A stretch of 64,000 nt of DNA from Polyangiaceae bacterium. GTDB lineage: Bacteria > Myxococcota_A > Polyangia > Polyangiales > Polyangiaceae. The stretch lies in contig JADJRH010000011.1 in assembly GCA_016712345.1 (NCBI GenBank), positions 2,418,001 through 2,482,000 on the forward strand. Direction: 5' to 3'. Of this stretch, positions 36,307 through 44,824 are shown piece after piece; within the stretch, counting starts at the first letter, position 1, and every line of letters starts with the position of its first letter. Below the pieces are notes generated by a model. That model was not told the DNA's origin and made no database searches. It saw nothing but the letters and a program-made list of their open reading frames with translations. The position numbers were made by a program, and so were the translations under genes.

Positions 36307-37470
36307 TTACGCCTTCAGCTTTTCAGCGACCAATCTGACGCCCACAATATTTCGCGCCGCCGGCCCCACCTCAAGCTCGGCCAGGGCACCGGTCACGTAA
36401 AGGCCGGGGCGCCACATAAGATTCGGATCGATCTTTGGGTAACCACACGGCGCGGTGGGTAGATTCATGTCGGCGATTGCCCTGTCGAGCCACTGTCCGC
36501 CGGGACGTTTCGTTTCAAACCCTGTTGCAAGAACCACCCGATCTGCTGTGAAAGTGCTCCCATCGTCACAGGTGAAGCGCATGAGCCCGTTGGCGGTTTC
36601 TCCCTGGACAACACAACCTACCCGAACATTCAACTTACCAATGAGCGAAGCCTGGTGGAGTTGACCCCGAACCTCCGGTGGCATGGACCCTTTGTAACGC
36701 GCTTTGCGAATGATCGCGCGCCGCGTTTCAATGCACGGTTCGCGGCGAAACCCCTCGATGTTGAGTGGACCCATCCACCCAGGGCTCGCGTCAAACCAAC
36801 GCACGCGGGGAGCATGCGGGGTGAGTAGAGTGACCTTCCCCCAGGCGCGTCGAGACAGGGCGAGCGCTGTCTGTGCTGCGGTGATGCCGCCGCCGATGAC
36901 AACCGCCGATTCAAACTGGGGGACTGTTTCGCGGTTGAACTCGGCGTCGAACACGTGGTCGATCGCGGCTCCCTGCGCTTTGAGCGACCGCGCCCATTCT
37001 GGCCAGAGGGGCATATCGGCGGCGCTGATAGCGATGAGCACCTTGGCCGATTCGAGACAACCATGCTCGGTTTCAACTCGGTATCCGCCGTCGATCGCCG
37101 TGAGCGCTTGAGCTGTTCCCTGCACGCGCAGCTCGTCGAGCTTGTTTTTGCGGACAACGGCGCGGCTGTGCGCATCGAAAAGGCTTGTTCCCGGCCTATC
37201 GAAAGGCTCGGTGAAACGCTTGTGCGGACGCCCTTCGCTCGTGTCTGAAAAGTGCATCAACGCGTACGCGGGAATGTCAATGTGGTGAACCACGGGGGAG
37301 CGAAGAAAACGCATCCCGGTGTTTCGGGCGAAGCGGCTCCACAGCGTGAGCGGTTCGGCGAACGGGTCGAGCACCCGAAGCCGATCGCGCGGCACACCGC
37401 GCAGCTTGGTGAGGTGAAGGGAGAGGTGCGTGCCTTGAACGCCGCCGCCGATAATGAGCCAGTCGAGCAT
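36307..37470 (-). CDS. FAD/NAD(P)-binding oxidoreductase
   Basis: A 387-residue flavoprotein with an N-terminal Rossmann motif IIGGGVQGTHLSLHL (residues 6-20), a second nucleotide-binding motif VVIGGGITAAQTALAL (about 190), and a late VVLATGFETKRPG strand typical of FAD monooxygenase-type folds. The layout resembles L-lysine/L-ornithine N-monooxygenase or FAD-NAD(P)-binding proteins of uncertain substrate. No signal peptide or membrane helix. No siderophore genes are near, so the substrate is open. About 60 bp separate its start from the end of the peptidase gene upstream on the same strand. Confidence 0.8.
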   Translation of the reverse strand: MLDWLIIGGGVQGTHLSLHLTKLRGVPRDRLRVLDPFAEPLTLWSRFARNTGMRFLRSPVVHHIDIPAYALMHFSDTSEGRPHKRFTEPFDRPGTSLFDAHSRAVVRKNKLDELRVQGTAQALTAIDGGYRVETEHGCLESAKVLIAISAADMPLWPEWARSLKAQGAAIDHVFDAEFNRETVPQFESAVVIGGGITAAQTALALSRRAWGKVTLLTPHAPRVRWFDASPGWMGPLNIEGFRREPCIETRRAIIRKARYKGSMPPEVRGQLHQASLIGKLNVRVGCVVQGETANGLMRFTCDDGSTFTADRVVLATGFETKRPGGQWLDRAIADMNLPTAPCGYPKIDPNLMWRPGLYVTGALAELEVGPAARNIVGVRLVAEKLKA

Positions 37471-37530
37471 TGCCCAGCCGAAGAGCTTACTCCAAAACGG
37501 GGGCCGCGTTCATCGGAAAGATTGACGCCT

Positions 37531-38887
37531 TCAGTCCTCTTGTTCTTCTTCGCCGTTTTCGTCGTATTCTTCTTCGCCGTCGCCCTCGTCACCCTGGTCG
37601 TCTTCGTCGCTTTCGTCCCCGGCAGCTTCGATCTGCCAACGTTCCACAACGGCGTCGATGAACGCCGCTTCTTCTTCGGCAACGTCTCCGTCGGCGCCGG
37701 CGGCTTCTTCGATTTGTGAAGCGATGGATGCGAGCGTTTCTTGGGAGAACGCTTCCCCGAAAAGGTCGACTGTTTCTTCAATAACGCGATCGTCGTCGAT
37801 GAATTTGACCGCGTTTCGAAGGACTTTTTGTGCACTTTGTCGCGACCCGAGTTGCTCCATCACCGGTTCGAGAAACTCGGCGACGGCGTTGAGTTCGGCG
37901 TCGGACAAGTCACCGTCGGCTCCCGCGGCTCGCAGGAACAGGAGGGCCAATCGAACGTCGAGCGGGATATCGCCCATTCGTTCAAGCAGCTCTGTGTACT
38001 CTTCGTCGGACAGGTCTGCCAAAACGCTGGACACGTCGTCGAGGACAGACTCGTCATCGTGTGCCCAGGTATTTTCATCAGGGGGCAACACATCTACCCG
38101 TTGGATAATCCAGGAGTCACCAAAGTTATACTCGGGGTTCATCAGGTAACGGTAAGGTACATAGCAGTAGCCTTTGTCTCCCCATTCAGGCCCCCACGAG
38201 TTGCGGACAATAAACACCTGGTCCGGATCGGAATAACCCACACACAACATGGCATGACCGCCGTGGCTTTCACGTCCGGCTTCTGCCGGGGAGGGCATGG
38301 GAACCAAACCGGCCTTTTTTTGCTTGTCGAAACTGCCAAACAGTTTGACTCCAAAAATGATGGGGTTGCCGGCGGCGAGAGCGGTTTTCCAGGCGGTAAG
38401 TTCGGTTGGGACAAGTTCTGCCCCTTCAATACAAAACTGGGAAGCTTCTTGGTAAGCCTCCTCGGAAGGTTGCTCGTTGACGACGTTTGGGTCAAAGGGC
38501 CAGGTATCTTCAGAACAGGCTCCGTGTTGGTGGAGCCCGTCGATGACGGCTTGCAGAATGCTGCCTTCGTCTTCAATGTTGTCAGGATTTTCGAGCGCCC
38601 GGGCGTTGTAATAAATGAACAGGCGGCTCACGTCGTACGCGTCTTCGCCCAAATGACGCTTGACAAGGTATTCATAAGCACCGGCAGTGGCGTTGGCTGC
38701 GCAGCTGTTGGTTTCTGCTTGCTGTTCAACCGCGGTCATGTGAGGCCGCAGATCAACTTTGGGGGAAGGCGAGAAACACCCGATCGGGTCGCTGTGTACC
38801 TTTGGAAGAAGCCTTGGGGGCCGCGTAGCGGTAGCCCTGCACAACGCGGTTTGAGCCGTCGGCCTGCGTAAATTGGTATGCGCTCAT
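37531..38887 (-). CDS. Papain-like (C1) peptidase fused to TerB-like domain, frame broken near N-terminus
   Basis: The catalytic region shows VEQQAETNSCAANATAGAYE (active-site Cys in NSC), GGHAMLCVGYSD (His) and RNSWGPEWGDKGYCY (Asn), a complete C1 set without propeptide or signal. Residues about 285-410 form a helical TerB-like domain with twice an acidic AGADGD-type loop. The tail of about 30 residues is almost purely Asp/Glu. The long frame's own start (M-CRATATRPP) is poor. A better N-terminus, MSAYQFTQADGSNRVVQGYR, begins at 38887 and joins in frame if one C of the five-C run (G-run 38816-38820) is removed. Cytoplasmic; substrate unknown. The upstream gene ends 15 bp before, so they are probably co-transcribed. 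Confidence 0.82.
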
Positions 38888-38902
38888 TGGCGCGGAACGT
38901 TA

Positions 38903-39592
38903 TCACCCACCCAGGGCGCGCGGCCATAGGATTGGCGCAAGAAGCGTGGCGTGTTCGCCGTGTTTGTAGGACATTCCAAAGTCGGCGAAGATAACGTTCT
39001 TGAGGCGAAATGCCCGGACGGGCGGTTTGAGATCAGCCCACAGAGGATCGTCTTCAGCCGGATCAAAGGTGAGGCCGGACGCCTGTTCAATGCCTGTTTT
39101 TAGGCCGAGAAGTGATTGCGCCCCGCTTGGATACGCCTTGTTTGGCGCAGCCGACGCGGTTGCTAAAAACAGCCTACCATCGTTGATGTAGTCAAGCGCC
39201 AACTTGAGGAACCCCTCAATGGGTTTGGTGGTGCCTTGTTTTTGATTGAGCCATTCGATTGTATAGGTGGCGTCCGAGAGCAGAACCGCATGGATTTGCG
39301 CTCGATCCAGAGCGTCTAACCCAAGCCGTTTGATAATTTGACCTCCGGCGCTGAAAGCTCCGAGGGTAAGCTGCGAAACGTCTGCCGGGTTGATTTTGAG
39401 GCGTTTGAAAAGGGTAGGTAGCCGACGCCCGGTAGCATCGCGCCACGCTTCTGCCCGATCGGCGCAGGTGGGGCCGCCGTCACTTCCGTCGCCTGTACAA
39501 GTGACAAATCGCGGTGTAACTCCGGGGAGTGTGGCGCCCTTCACCTGAAAGCCGTTGACTGGTCCAAACCAGATGACCTCGGGGGTAGCCAT
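38903..39592 (-). CDS. Hypothetical protein, alpha/beta-hydrolase-like serine motif
   Basis: A 229-residue soluble protein. LTLGAFSAGGQIIKRL near residue 95 looks like a nucleophile elbow (G-x-S-x-G with Ser), and a YINDGRLFLATASA strand follows. A late His-rich segment (SYKHGEHATLLAP) could supply the catalytic His. This fits an alpha/beta hydrolase-type fold but the family is not recognised, and Asp placement cannot be judged. It directly precedes the C1 peptidase-TerB gene on the same strand with a 15-bp gap, suggesting a joint function. Confidence 0.6.
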   Translation of the reverse strand: MATPEVIWFGPVNGFQVKGATLPGVTPRFVTCTGDGSDGGPTCADRAEAWRDATGRRLPTLFKRLKINPADVSQLTLGAFSAGGQIIKRLGLDALDRAQIHAVLLSDATYTIEWLNQKQGTTKPIEGFLKLALDYINDGRLFLATASAAPNKAYPSGAQSLLGLKTGIEQASGLTFDPAEDDPLWADLKPPVRAFRLKNVIFADFGMSYKHGEHATLLAPILWPRALGG

Positions 39593-39720
39593 GTGAGTCG
39601 CCTCCAGAAAGCGAAAAGTGTATGCGACTCGACCCAGAAGGTCACGAGAAAAACGGACCGGCTGAGACGTCTCGCGACGACCCGTGACGTCTTGCCACCT
39701 GACAGATCGTATTCAACACG

Positions 39721-40029
39721 GAGTTCCCCAGCGGCGCATGCGCCTCATTCGAACGGCGAGTAACTCGTTGCGGTTGAGTTGTCGATGCAGCAGAAAAGAG
39801 CCCGTTCTGGGAGGTCCGGCGACTTGAGATGTCCATCACGTCGCCATCCACCGGTCTCGCCGGTCTCTCGTTTTCGTCGTGGCTGCGCTCGCCACAGAAC
39901 TCCATCTGGAGAACCCGACGCGCCACGCTGTTCGCTTTTCCGCTTGGCGACGGGCAAGGGTGTCCCAAACGTCTCGACAAGACTGGATCCGTGCCTTGCA
40001 GAACGTTCCGCTAAAGGGAAGTTACCTAG
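39721..40029 (+). repeat. R1 element, tandem copy A
   Basis: A 309-bp unit from GAGTTCCCCAGCGGCGC to a final CTAG. By eye it is identical to the following unit, and similar, reversed, to 9042-9354. The 4 bases before it are CACG where the other copies have CTAG, so its left border is altered. Inverted GC blocks such as GGCGCATGCGCC occur near the left end. Short frames inside it are not credible genes. Confidence 0.92.
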
Positions 40030-40338
40030 GAGTTCCCCAGCGGCGCATGCGCCTCATTCGAACGGCGAGTAACTCGTTGCGGTTGAGTTGTCGATGCAGC
40101 AGAAAAGAGCCCGTTCTGGGAGGTCCGGCGACTTGAGATGTCCATCACGTCGCCATCCACCGGTCTCGCCGGTCTCTCGTTTTCGTCGTGGCTGCGCTCG
40201 CCACAGAACTCCATCTGGAGAACCCGACGCGCCACGCTGTTCGCTTTTCCGCTTGGCGACGGGCAAGGGTGTCCCAAACGTCTCGACAAGACTGGATCCG
40301 TGCCTTGCAGAACGTTCCGCTAAAGGGAAGTTACCTAG
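40030..40338 (+). repeat. R1 element, tandem copy B
   Basis: An exact-looking repeat of the preceding 309 bp, sharing one CTAG (40026-40029) at the junction and ending in CTAG (40335-40338). The complete identity implies a recent duplication or an assembly artefact. The space around it (39593-40795, over 1.2 kb) holds no supported protein gene. Confidence 0.92.
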
Positions 40339-40340
40339 GA

Positions 40341-40500
40341 GATCACGGAGTTCCACGGAGTTTTTTGTATTTGGGCTGCAATAGGCTTGCACGGCGTCGT
40401 GCATCACCTGCCTGGCTTGCGATTGTGGATGATGTGTACCCATAGCAGTCAAAGAAACAAAACCTCCGTGTCTCTCCGTGTTCTCCATGATTCCGTGGTG
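40341..40500. repeat. Inverted CACGGAG-type repeat element
   Basis: Left arm GATCACGGAGTTCCACGGAG followed by six T. Right arm at 40459-40500 has AAAACCTCCGTG, CTCCGTGTTCTCC and TTCCGTGGTG. The arms are imperfect inverted copies around about 90 bp of unremarkable DNA. Another CACGGAGTTCC stands at 39717, on the far side of the tandem R1 units. From 40501 to 40795 I see no further feature; an open frame there is continuous with the next gene but lacks coding character. Confidence 0.5.
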
Positions 40501-40795
40501 AAGAAGACGTCACAGGCCTCCAGGCGCTTCAGGTCTTGGCATGACGCGTCAGCGGTCGCTCTCGGGGCAGTTACCAGGGTCTCGCGGCGGGGCCGGCGAA
40601 CAGGTTGCAGGGCGTGGCGAACAGCGTGCGCGGGTGGGGGAAAGACGGGGCCAATACGGCCTGAAATCACGCTTTGATGGGGGCGGCGTTTGCGTGGCCG
40701 AGCTGGCTCGAACCGTGCCCACGGTGAGCAATTCCCCCGTTGTCAAAATCGGAACGTGGGGGGTTCGTCCGGCTTCAAGCTCTGAGGGTGTACCG

Positions 40796-42283
40796 ATGGA
40801 AGCTTCTTCTCCCCGTAAGGTGTTGCTTGTTGAGATCAACGAGATCACGTGGACGATTCTGGAGCCGCTGCTCAAGGCGGGTAAGCTGCCGACCTTTCAG
40901 AGAATGATGAACGAGGGCGTGAAGGCGGCGCCCGTGGCGATTGAAAGGCCGCCGCACTTGGACCCGTGGATCAGTTGGGTCACTCTCCATACAGGGGTGG
41001 ATCGAGCGGTTCATGGAGCGGCGGTGCTTGGGCAAGACGAAGTTCACGCCAAACGCACCTGGGAATATGCGGTTGAGGCAGGTAAGACGATTGGCATTTT
41101 TGGAAGCATCGGCTCGTATCCTCCCAAACCCGTGCCCGGTTTTATTGTGCCCGGACCGTTTTCTCCCACGTCGGACACATACCCCAAATATCTGTCGCCG
41201 GCATTGGCGCTCAACCGGCGGTATACCCAAGTTCACCTGAAAACAGAGGACGAGGGAGGCTTGGTAGAAATGGCCAAACAGGCCCGCGATCTGTTGGAGT
41301 TGGGGCTCACTCCGGCAACTGGAATGAAGATCGCGGAGCAGCTGGCGCACGAAAAGTTGCAGCCGCATGTGCGCTGGAAGAGGGTAGGTCTTCAGCCGCA
41401 AATCAACTTTGACTTCTTCAAGACTCTGTACGGTAGGTATGAACCGGACTTTGCCACGTGGCATACCGGTCACTGCGCTCATTACATGCACCATTATTGG
41501 CGCGCTTGGGATGATTCGCAGTTTAAGGTGAAGGCCACAGACGAAGAAAAACGCCATTTCGGCGATGCTGTACCCTATGGGTATGAACTGGCAGATCAAC
41601 TCCTCGGGCGGTTTTTGGACATGGTAGATGACCGCACTGTGGTGATGGTGGCGAGTGGGTTGGGGATGCAACCGTACGTGGTGGACATGTACCCGGCTGG
41701 TAAGATCGGCGTGCGGATGAAAAACGTGCACCGGATTTTGGATATTTTCGGCGCGAAGGGTGTGGGAGAAGTGGTGCCCGCAATGATGCCGCAGTGGAAT
41801 ATTCGTATCAAAGACGCGGTGGAGCGAACACGTGTCAAAGGCTTGTTTGAAAAGGCCCGCGTTACAGGTGGCCCACGGGTAGAAGCGTTTCACGTTACGG
41901 AGACCGGGGAGATCCTGACGGTCACGCCGTATGGTATGGCGTCGCTCGACGGGGAGGTCCGGTATACCTTCCCGGATGCGCCTCACGCCGCGGCGTCGGG
42001 TTATCCGTTGGAGGAGCTTTTTGCGACCGACGTTCCCACGCCGAAGGAGGCGATGCATCACCCTGAAAGCGTGATGTTGATGTGGGGTAAAGACCTGCGA
42101 GCGGGTGTGAATTTACCCGAAACGAGCACGCTCGACATCGCTCCCACCATTCTAAAGTTGATGGGCATACCCGTTCCGTCGATAATGCAGGGTAGGGCGC
42201 TTGAAGAGGCGTGGACGGCGCCGAAAACGTCGGTGTCCGTCCCCGGTCCTGAAACATCGGTGACAACGTCGGCTCACCCGTAA
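40796..42283 (+). CDS. Alkaline-phosphatase-superfamily / type I phosphodiesterase-like protein
   Basis: A 495-residue soluble protein begun at the ATG that follows GAGGGTG. The start KVLLVEINEITWTILEPLLK and the near repeat of LPTFQRMMNEG are typical of the nucleotide pyrophosphatase/phosphodiesterase branch, where a metal-binding Asp normally stands in the first strand; here that place reads EIN, so metal binding may differ. Further family-like pieces are TLHTGVDRAVHGA, VVMVASGLGMQP and TLDIAPTILKLMGIPVP. It has no signal peptide, unlike most periplasmic members. A longer frame to 40541 is open but looks non-coding. Substrate unknown. Confidence 0.75.
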   Translation: MEASSPRKVLLVEINEITWTILEPLLKAGKLPTFQRMMNEGVKAAPVAIERPPHLDPWISWVTLHTGVDRAVHGAAVLGQDEVHAKRTWEYAVEAGKTIGIFGSIGSYPPKPVPGFIVPGPFSPTSDTYPKYLSPALALNRRYTQVHLKTEDEGGLVEMAKQARDLLELGLTPATGMKIAEQLAHEKLQPHVRWKRVGLQPQINFDFFKTLYGRYEPDFATWHTGHCAHYMHHYWRAWDDSQFKVKATDEEKRHFGDAVPYGYELADQLLGRFLDMVDDRTVVMVASGLGMQPYVVDMYPAGKIGVRMKNVHRILDIFGAKGVGEVVPAMMPQWNIRIKDAVERTRVKGLFEKARVTGGPRVEAFHVTETGEILTVTPYGMASLDGEVRYTFPDAPHAAASGYPLEELFATDVPTPKEAMHHPESVMLMWGKDLRAGVNLPETSTLDIAPTILKLMGIPVPSIMQGRALEEAWTAPKTSVSVPGPETSVTTSAHP

Positions 42284-42322
42284 AGTGGGTAGGTTGAAGG
42301 GGGGGTCGAGTTAGTCAGCGGG

Positions 42323-42347
42323 GCGCGCAGTAGAAAAACACCAGCCA
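42323..42347 (+). repeat. 25-bp direct repeat copy 2, one base before a CTAG element
   Basis: Identical to 29142-29166. One base (A) separates it from the CTAG that opens the R3 element. Together with the other copy this looks like a shared landing-site or boundary sequence for different elements. Confidence 0.85.
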
Positions 42348-42348
42348 A

Positions 42349-42634
42349 CTAGAGCACCGAATAGGTTGATTCCGTAACCAAACAGATAGTTTAGTTGTGT
42401 ACTCAAACAGGCAAAAGCGAGGCAGAAACGTCAGGCCCGAAGCTGCTACCCGGTGACAGACACCCAGTTCGGATCGCGTGGAGGGGGGCCCGCGGCCGAC
42501 TTGCTCGGCGCGGGGGAGGAGGCGCGAGCCTCCTCCACTGGGAAAAGACTAGAGCACCCAGCCGATATTTCTCGGCTTTCTCAAATCACTAATCTTCTGA
42601 TTTTACTCACGATTCAAACCAATTGGTGCTCTAG
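42349..42634. mobile_element. R3 element copy 1, MITE-like, CTAG-bounded with AGCACC inverted ends
   Basis: A non-autonomous-looking element of 286 bp, opening CTAGAGCACC and closing GGTGCTCTAG. A third end sequence, CTAGAGCACC, lies inside at 42549-42558, dividing it into a 200-bp GC-rich hairpin part and an 86-bp AT-richer part. Strong hairpins include GGAGGAGGC-GCGA-GCCTCCTCC and CCCGC-GGCCGACTTGCTCGGC-GCGGG. A second copy is at 58949-59238. No transposase frame is inside. The CTAG flanks fit the 4-bp YTAR target duplication known for the IS5 group. The right CTAG supplies the stop codon of the following minus-strand gene. Confidence 0.82.
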
Positions 42635-43839
42635 GAGCGGGCTGACCAGTCTTCGTAGGAGGGCCGATCGTCCATGTGGTCGGCTGCTTTGGGGCGCCGC
42701 ACGTCAATGAGGCGCGCTTCAGGAGCAAACTTCCACGCGAGAATTTGGAATACGCCCAGTGCTGATAGGAACACGGACGCGGCGAAGGCCACGGCGGTGA
42801 TGGCTCCGTCGCGAATGGCCGAAATGGTGAATTGGACGGTAGGTGTGGCGGCGGCGAGCGGATCACCGTCCTCGGCGATGGACTCAACAAGGCCAAGCGT
42901 GTCGGCGAGCGCGCCGGGGACCAAGGCACCCAATCGTTCGAGGCCGGCCTGAAGGGCAAACGCGCCGATCATTGCGGGCGCGACGAAGGTGCCGGCGGCG
43001 GTGGTTTCAGAGCCCATGAATCCCGGCAATCCGGCGGCGAGCAGGGTGAGCGCCAAAACGGCACCGAGTTGGGCAACGCCAAAAGTGTTGTGTTGGGCGA
43101 CTAAGCCAATGGCGTGAAAGGCGTAGGGGAGCGACACGAGGAAGGCGAATCCAAGCAGGAGGCGGGCGCCGGTGAACGCTCGATAACGTGCCCGAAAGAG
43201 GAGCGCGGCGGGCAAGGTTGTGGCGCCGACGAAGCGGGCAACGGACCAAAGCGCGCCGGCTTGGGCGGTGCCTTGCGCTGGGCCCGTGCCGGCCACGCCG
43301 AGGACGGCGACAATGGCGCCGAGAGCGACCATCGCAACGGCTCGCTGGCGGTAGGTGACGCGGGCAACGGCTGCAAACAAGGTGACGGCGCCCACAACGA
43401 TCGAGGGAATGAGGGCGGAATGGCCCCGTTCCACGCTGAGGTGCATGAGCGCGCCGAGGCCGGCGAAGAGTACACCTACGACAATGCACAAGACGCGCGC
43501 GCGCTGGCCGAGGGGTTCAACCGGGGCGAGGTCTTCGATGAGGGCCTGCGAGGCGAGGAGGGGTGGAGGCGGCTTGCTGGAGGTGCGGGGCGAAATCGGC
43601 GGCGGCGAATCGTCTTCCGCCGGGATGTGTTCTGCGGGGGTTTCGGCGACCGGCGAGGATTCTCGCGGGCCCGGCGATGGGTTTTCGGCCGGTTCTTCCG
43701 ACGACGGTGCGGCGTTTTCGGCCTCAGGGCCGGGAGGCTCCGGGGGACTGGCCGAGTCGGGCGGTGGTTCGGGCGCAATGGCCGGGTTGCTTCGAGAGCC
43801 TTCCCGCGGAGCGTCGAGCGATGGTTCGAAGGGAGGCAT
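42631..43839 (-). CDS. Polytopic membrane protein with Pro/Glu-rich cytoplasmic N-terminus
   Basis: A 402-residue protein. The first 105 residues are Pro/Ser/Glu-rich and disordered in appearance, followed by about eight hydrophobic helices (VLCIVVGVLFAGLGALMHL, AMVALGAIVAVLGVAGTG, LLLGFAFLVSLPYAF, AVLALTLLAAGLPGFMG) and a short polar tail DMRP-like end (DDRPSYEDWSARS). No transporter or enzyme family is recognised. The stop codon TAG is part of the right-hand CTAG of the R3 element, so the present C-terminus may have been set, or kept, by the insertion. The N-formylglutamate amidohydrolase gene lies 30 bp upstream on the same strand. Confidence 0.75.
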   Translation of the reverse strand: MPPFEPSLDAPREGSRSNPAIAPEPPPDSASPPEPPGPEAENAAPSSEEPAENPSPGPRESSPVAETPAEHIPAEDDSPPPISPRTSSKPPPPLLASQALIEDLAPVEPLGQRARVLCIVVGVLFAGLGALMHLSVERGHSALIPSIVVGAVTLFAAVARVTYRQRAVAMVALGAIVAVLGVAGTGPAQGTAQAGALWSVARFVGATTLPAALLFRARYRAFTGARLLLGFAFLVSLPYAFHAIGLVAQHNTFGVAQLGAVLALTLLAAGLPGFMGSETTAAGTFVAPAMIGAFALQAGLERLGALVPGALADTLGLVESIAEDGDPLAAATPTVQFTISAIRDGAITAVAFAASVFLSALGVFQILAWKFAPEARLIDVRRPKAADHMDDRPSYEDWSARS

Positions 43840-43869
43840 TTGCAGAGAAGCGGGGTTGGCCTTGATGGG

Positions 43870-44718
43870 TCAAACAGAAGCTTTGGGTTTGACCGCGCCG
43901 AGGCGAGTGACCAGCGTCCGAGCGAAGCATCGCACACTTTCGAAGCGTTGCGGATCCGCGCTGAGGGTGTCGGGGTCGAGGTAGAGGCGGCGAGCGATTT
44001 CGATTTGGACGGCGTGCACAGAAGCGGCGGGATTTCCATAGTGTGCGGTGGAAAAGCCACCTTTGTAAGGTTCGTCGTGCCGGACGCTGTAACCGCTGTC
44101 GCGCGCGAGTTGGTCCACAAGGTCGATGACGGTGCCGTTGGCGGAGGTGCGGCCGCGGGTGCCCGGCACGATGTCGGCAACGTTTTCGCTGCGTGGCGCG
44201 GCGCGCATTCCGAGGGTGGACGGCCGACGCGGCGGGTCGGGCATGGAGTGAGCGCACACGAGGATGGCAAAGCCGAAGCGGGCGACCTTTTGATCGATGA
44301 GTTCACGCAGAGCGCGATGGTAGGGACGGTAGAGCGCGTCCATGCGGCGTTCGAGTTCAGCCCGGGGGAGGCGCCGGGCAAGGAGAGGCGAGCCGTCGGT
44401 AGCGGTGCGCCAAATCAAGCCGCGAGGGGCGCTGCGTCCGGTGCCCGTCTCAACGGCTTCACCGTCAAAGTCGCCGGGGCCGCGGTTGAGATCGACGACG
44501 TAGCGGCTCCATACGGCCACGAGCATGGAAGCGCCGAGGGCGGGCGCGTCTTGAAACAGGCGATCGACGTACAGATCGGCGTCGCGGCCAATGCAGCGCG
44601 CGGGCGCCACGGTGAAAGCGAGCGTTTCGGGGTCGATGTACACACCGGCGTGGGGTACTTCGACAACGACCGGCGTCTCAGCCGCCTGGGGGGGGTTGAT
44701 TTTGAACGGCGGGGGCAC
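43870..44718 (-). CDS. N-formylglutamate amidohydrolase family protein
   Basis: A 282-residue hydrolase started at GTG with GGGAGG about 5 bp upstream; the open frame continues further but would overlap the divergent xer gene. Family features: VVVEVPHAGVYIDPE at the N-terminus, GRDADLYVDRLF, YVVDLNRGPGDFD, a central AILVCAHSMPD and a late GGFSTAHYGNP block. These enzymes remove formate or amide from formyl-glutamate-like substrates (HutG type in histidine breakdown); no hut genes are near, so the true substrate is open. Cytoplasmic. It stands divergent to xerC/D with a 106-bp gap. Confidence 0.88.
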   Translation of the reverse strand: MPPPFKINPPQAAETPVVVEVPHAGVYIDPETLAFTVAPARCIGRDADLYVDRLFQDAPALGASMLVAVWSRYVVDLNRGPGDFDGEAVETGTGRSAPRGLIWRTATDGSPLLARRLPRAELERRMDALYRPYHRALRELIDQKVARFGFAILVCAHSMPDPPRRPSTLGMRAAPRSENVADIVPGTRGRTSANGTVIDLVDQLARDSGYSVRHDEPYKGGFSTAHYGNPAASVHAVQIEIARRLYLDPDTLSADPQRFESVRCFARTLVTRLGAVKPKASV

Positions 44719-44824
44719 CTGTCCTCCCGGTGTATCGCGATCGCGGTGACGGCCGCCAGCCCCGGGCGCAGTCGGCTGTTTTCTGGCCGGTTTTGGTGCG
44801 AGCGGGTAGAAGGGAAAGGCTGTG

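Noticed and set aside
39721..40338. CRISPR-like array or repeated short genes in the tandem repeat
   Set aside because: There are only two 309-bp units with no spacers. The short frames inside recur because the DNA does, and no coding signal is seen.
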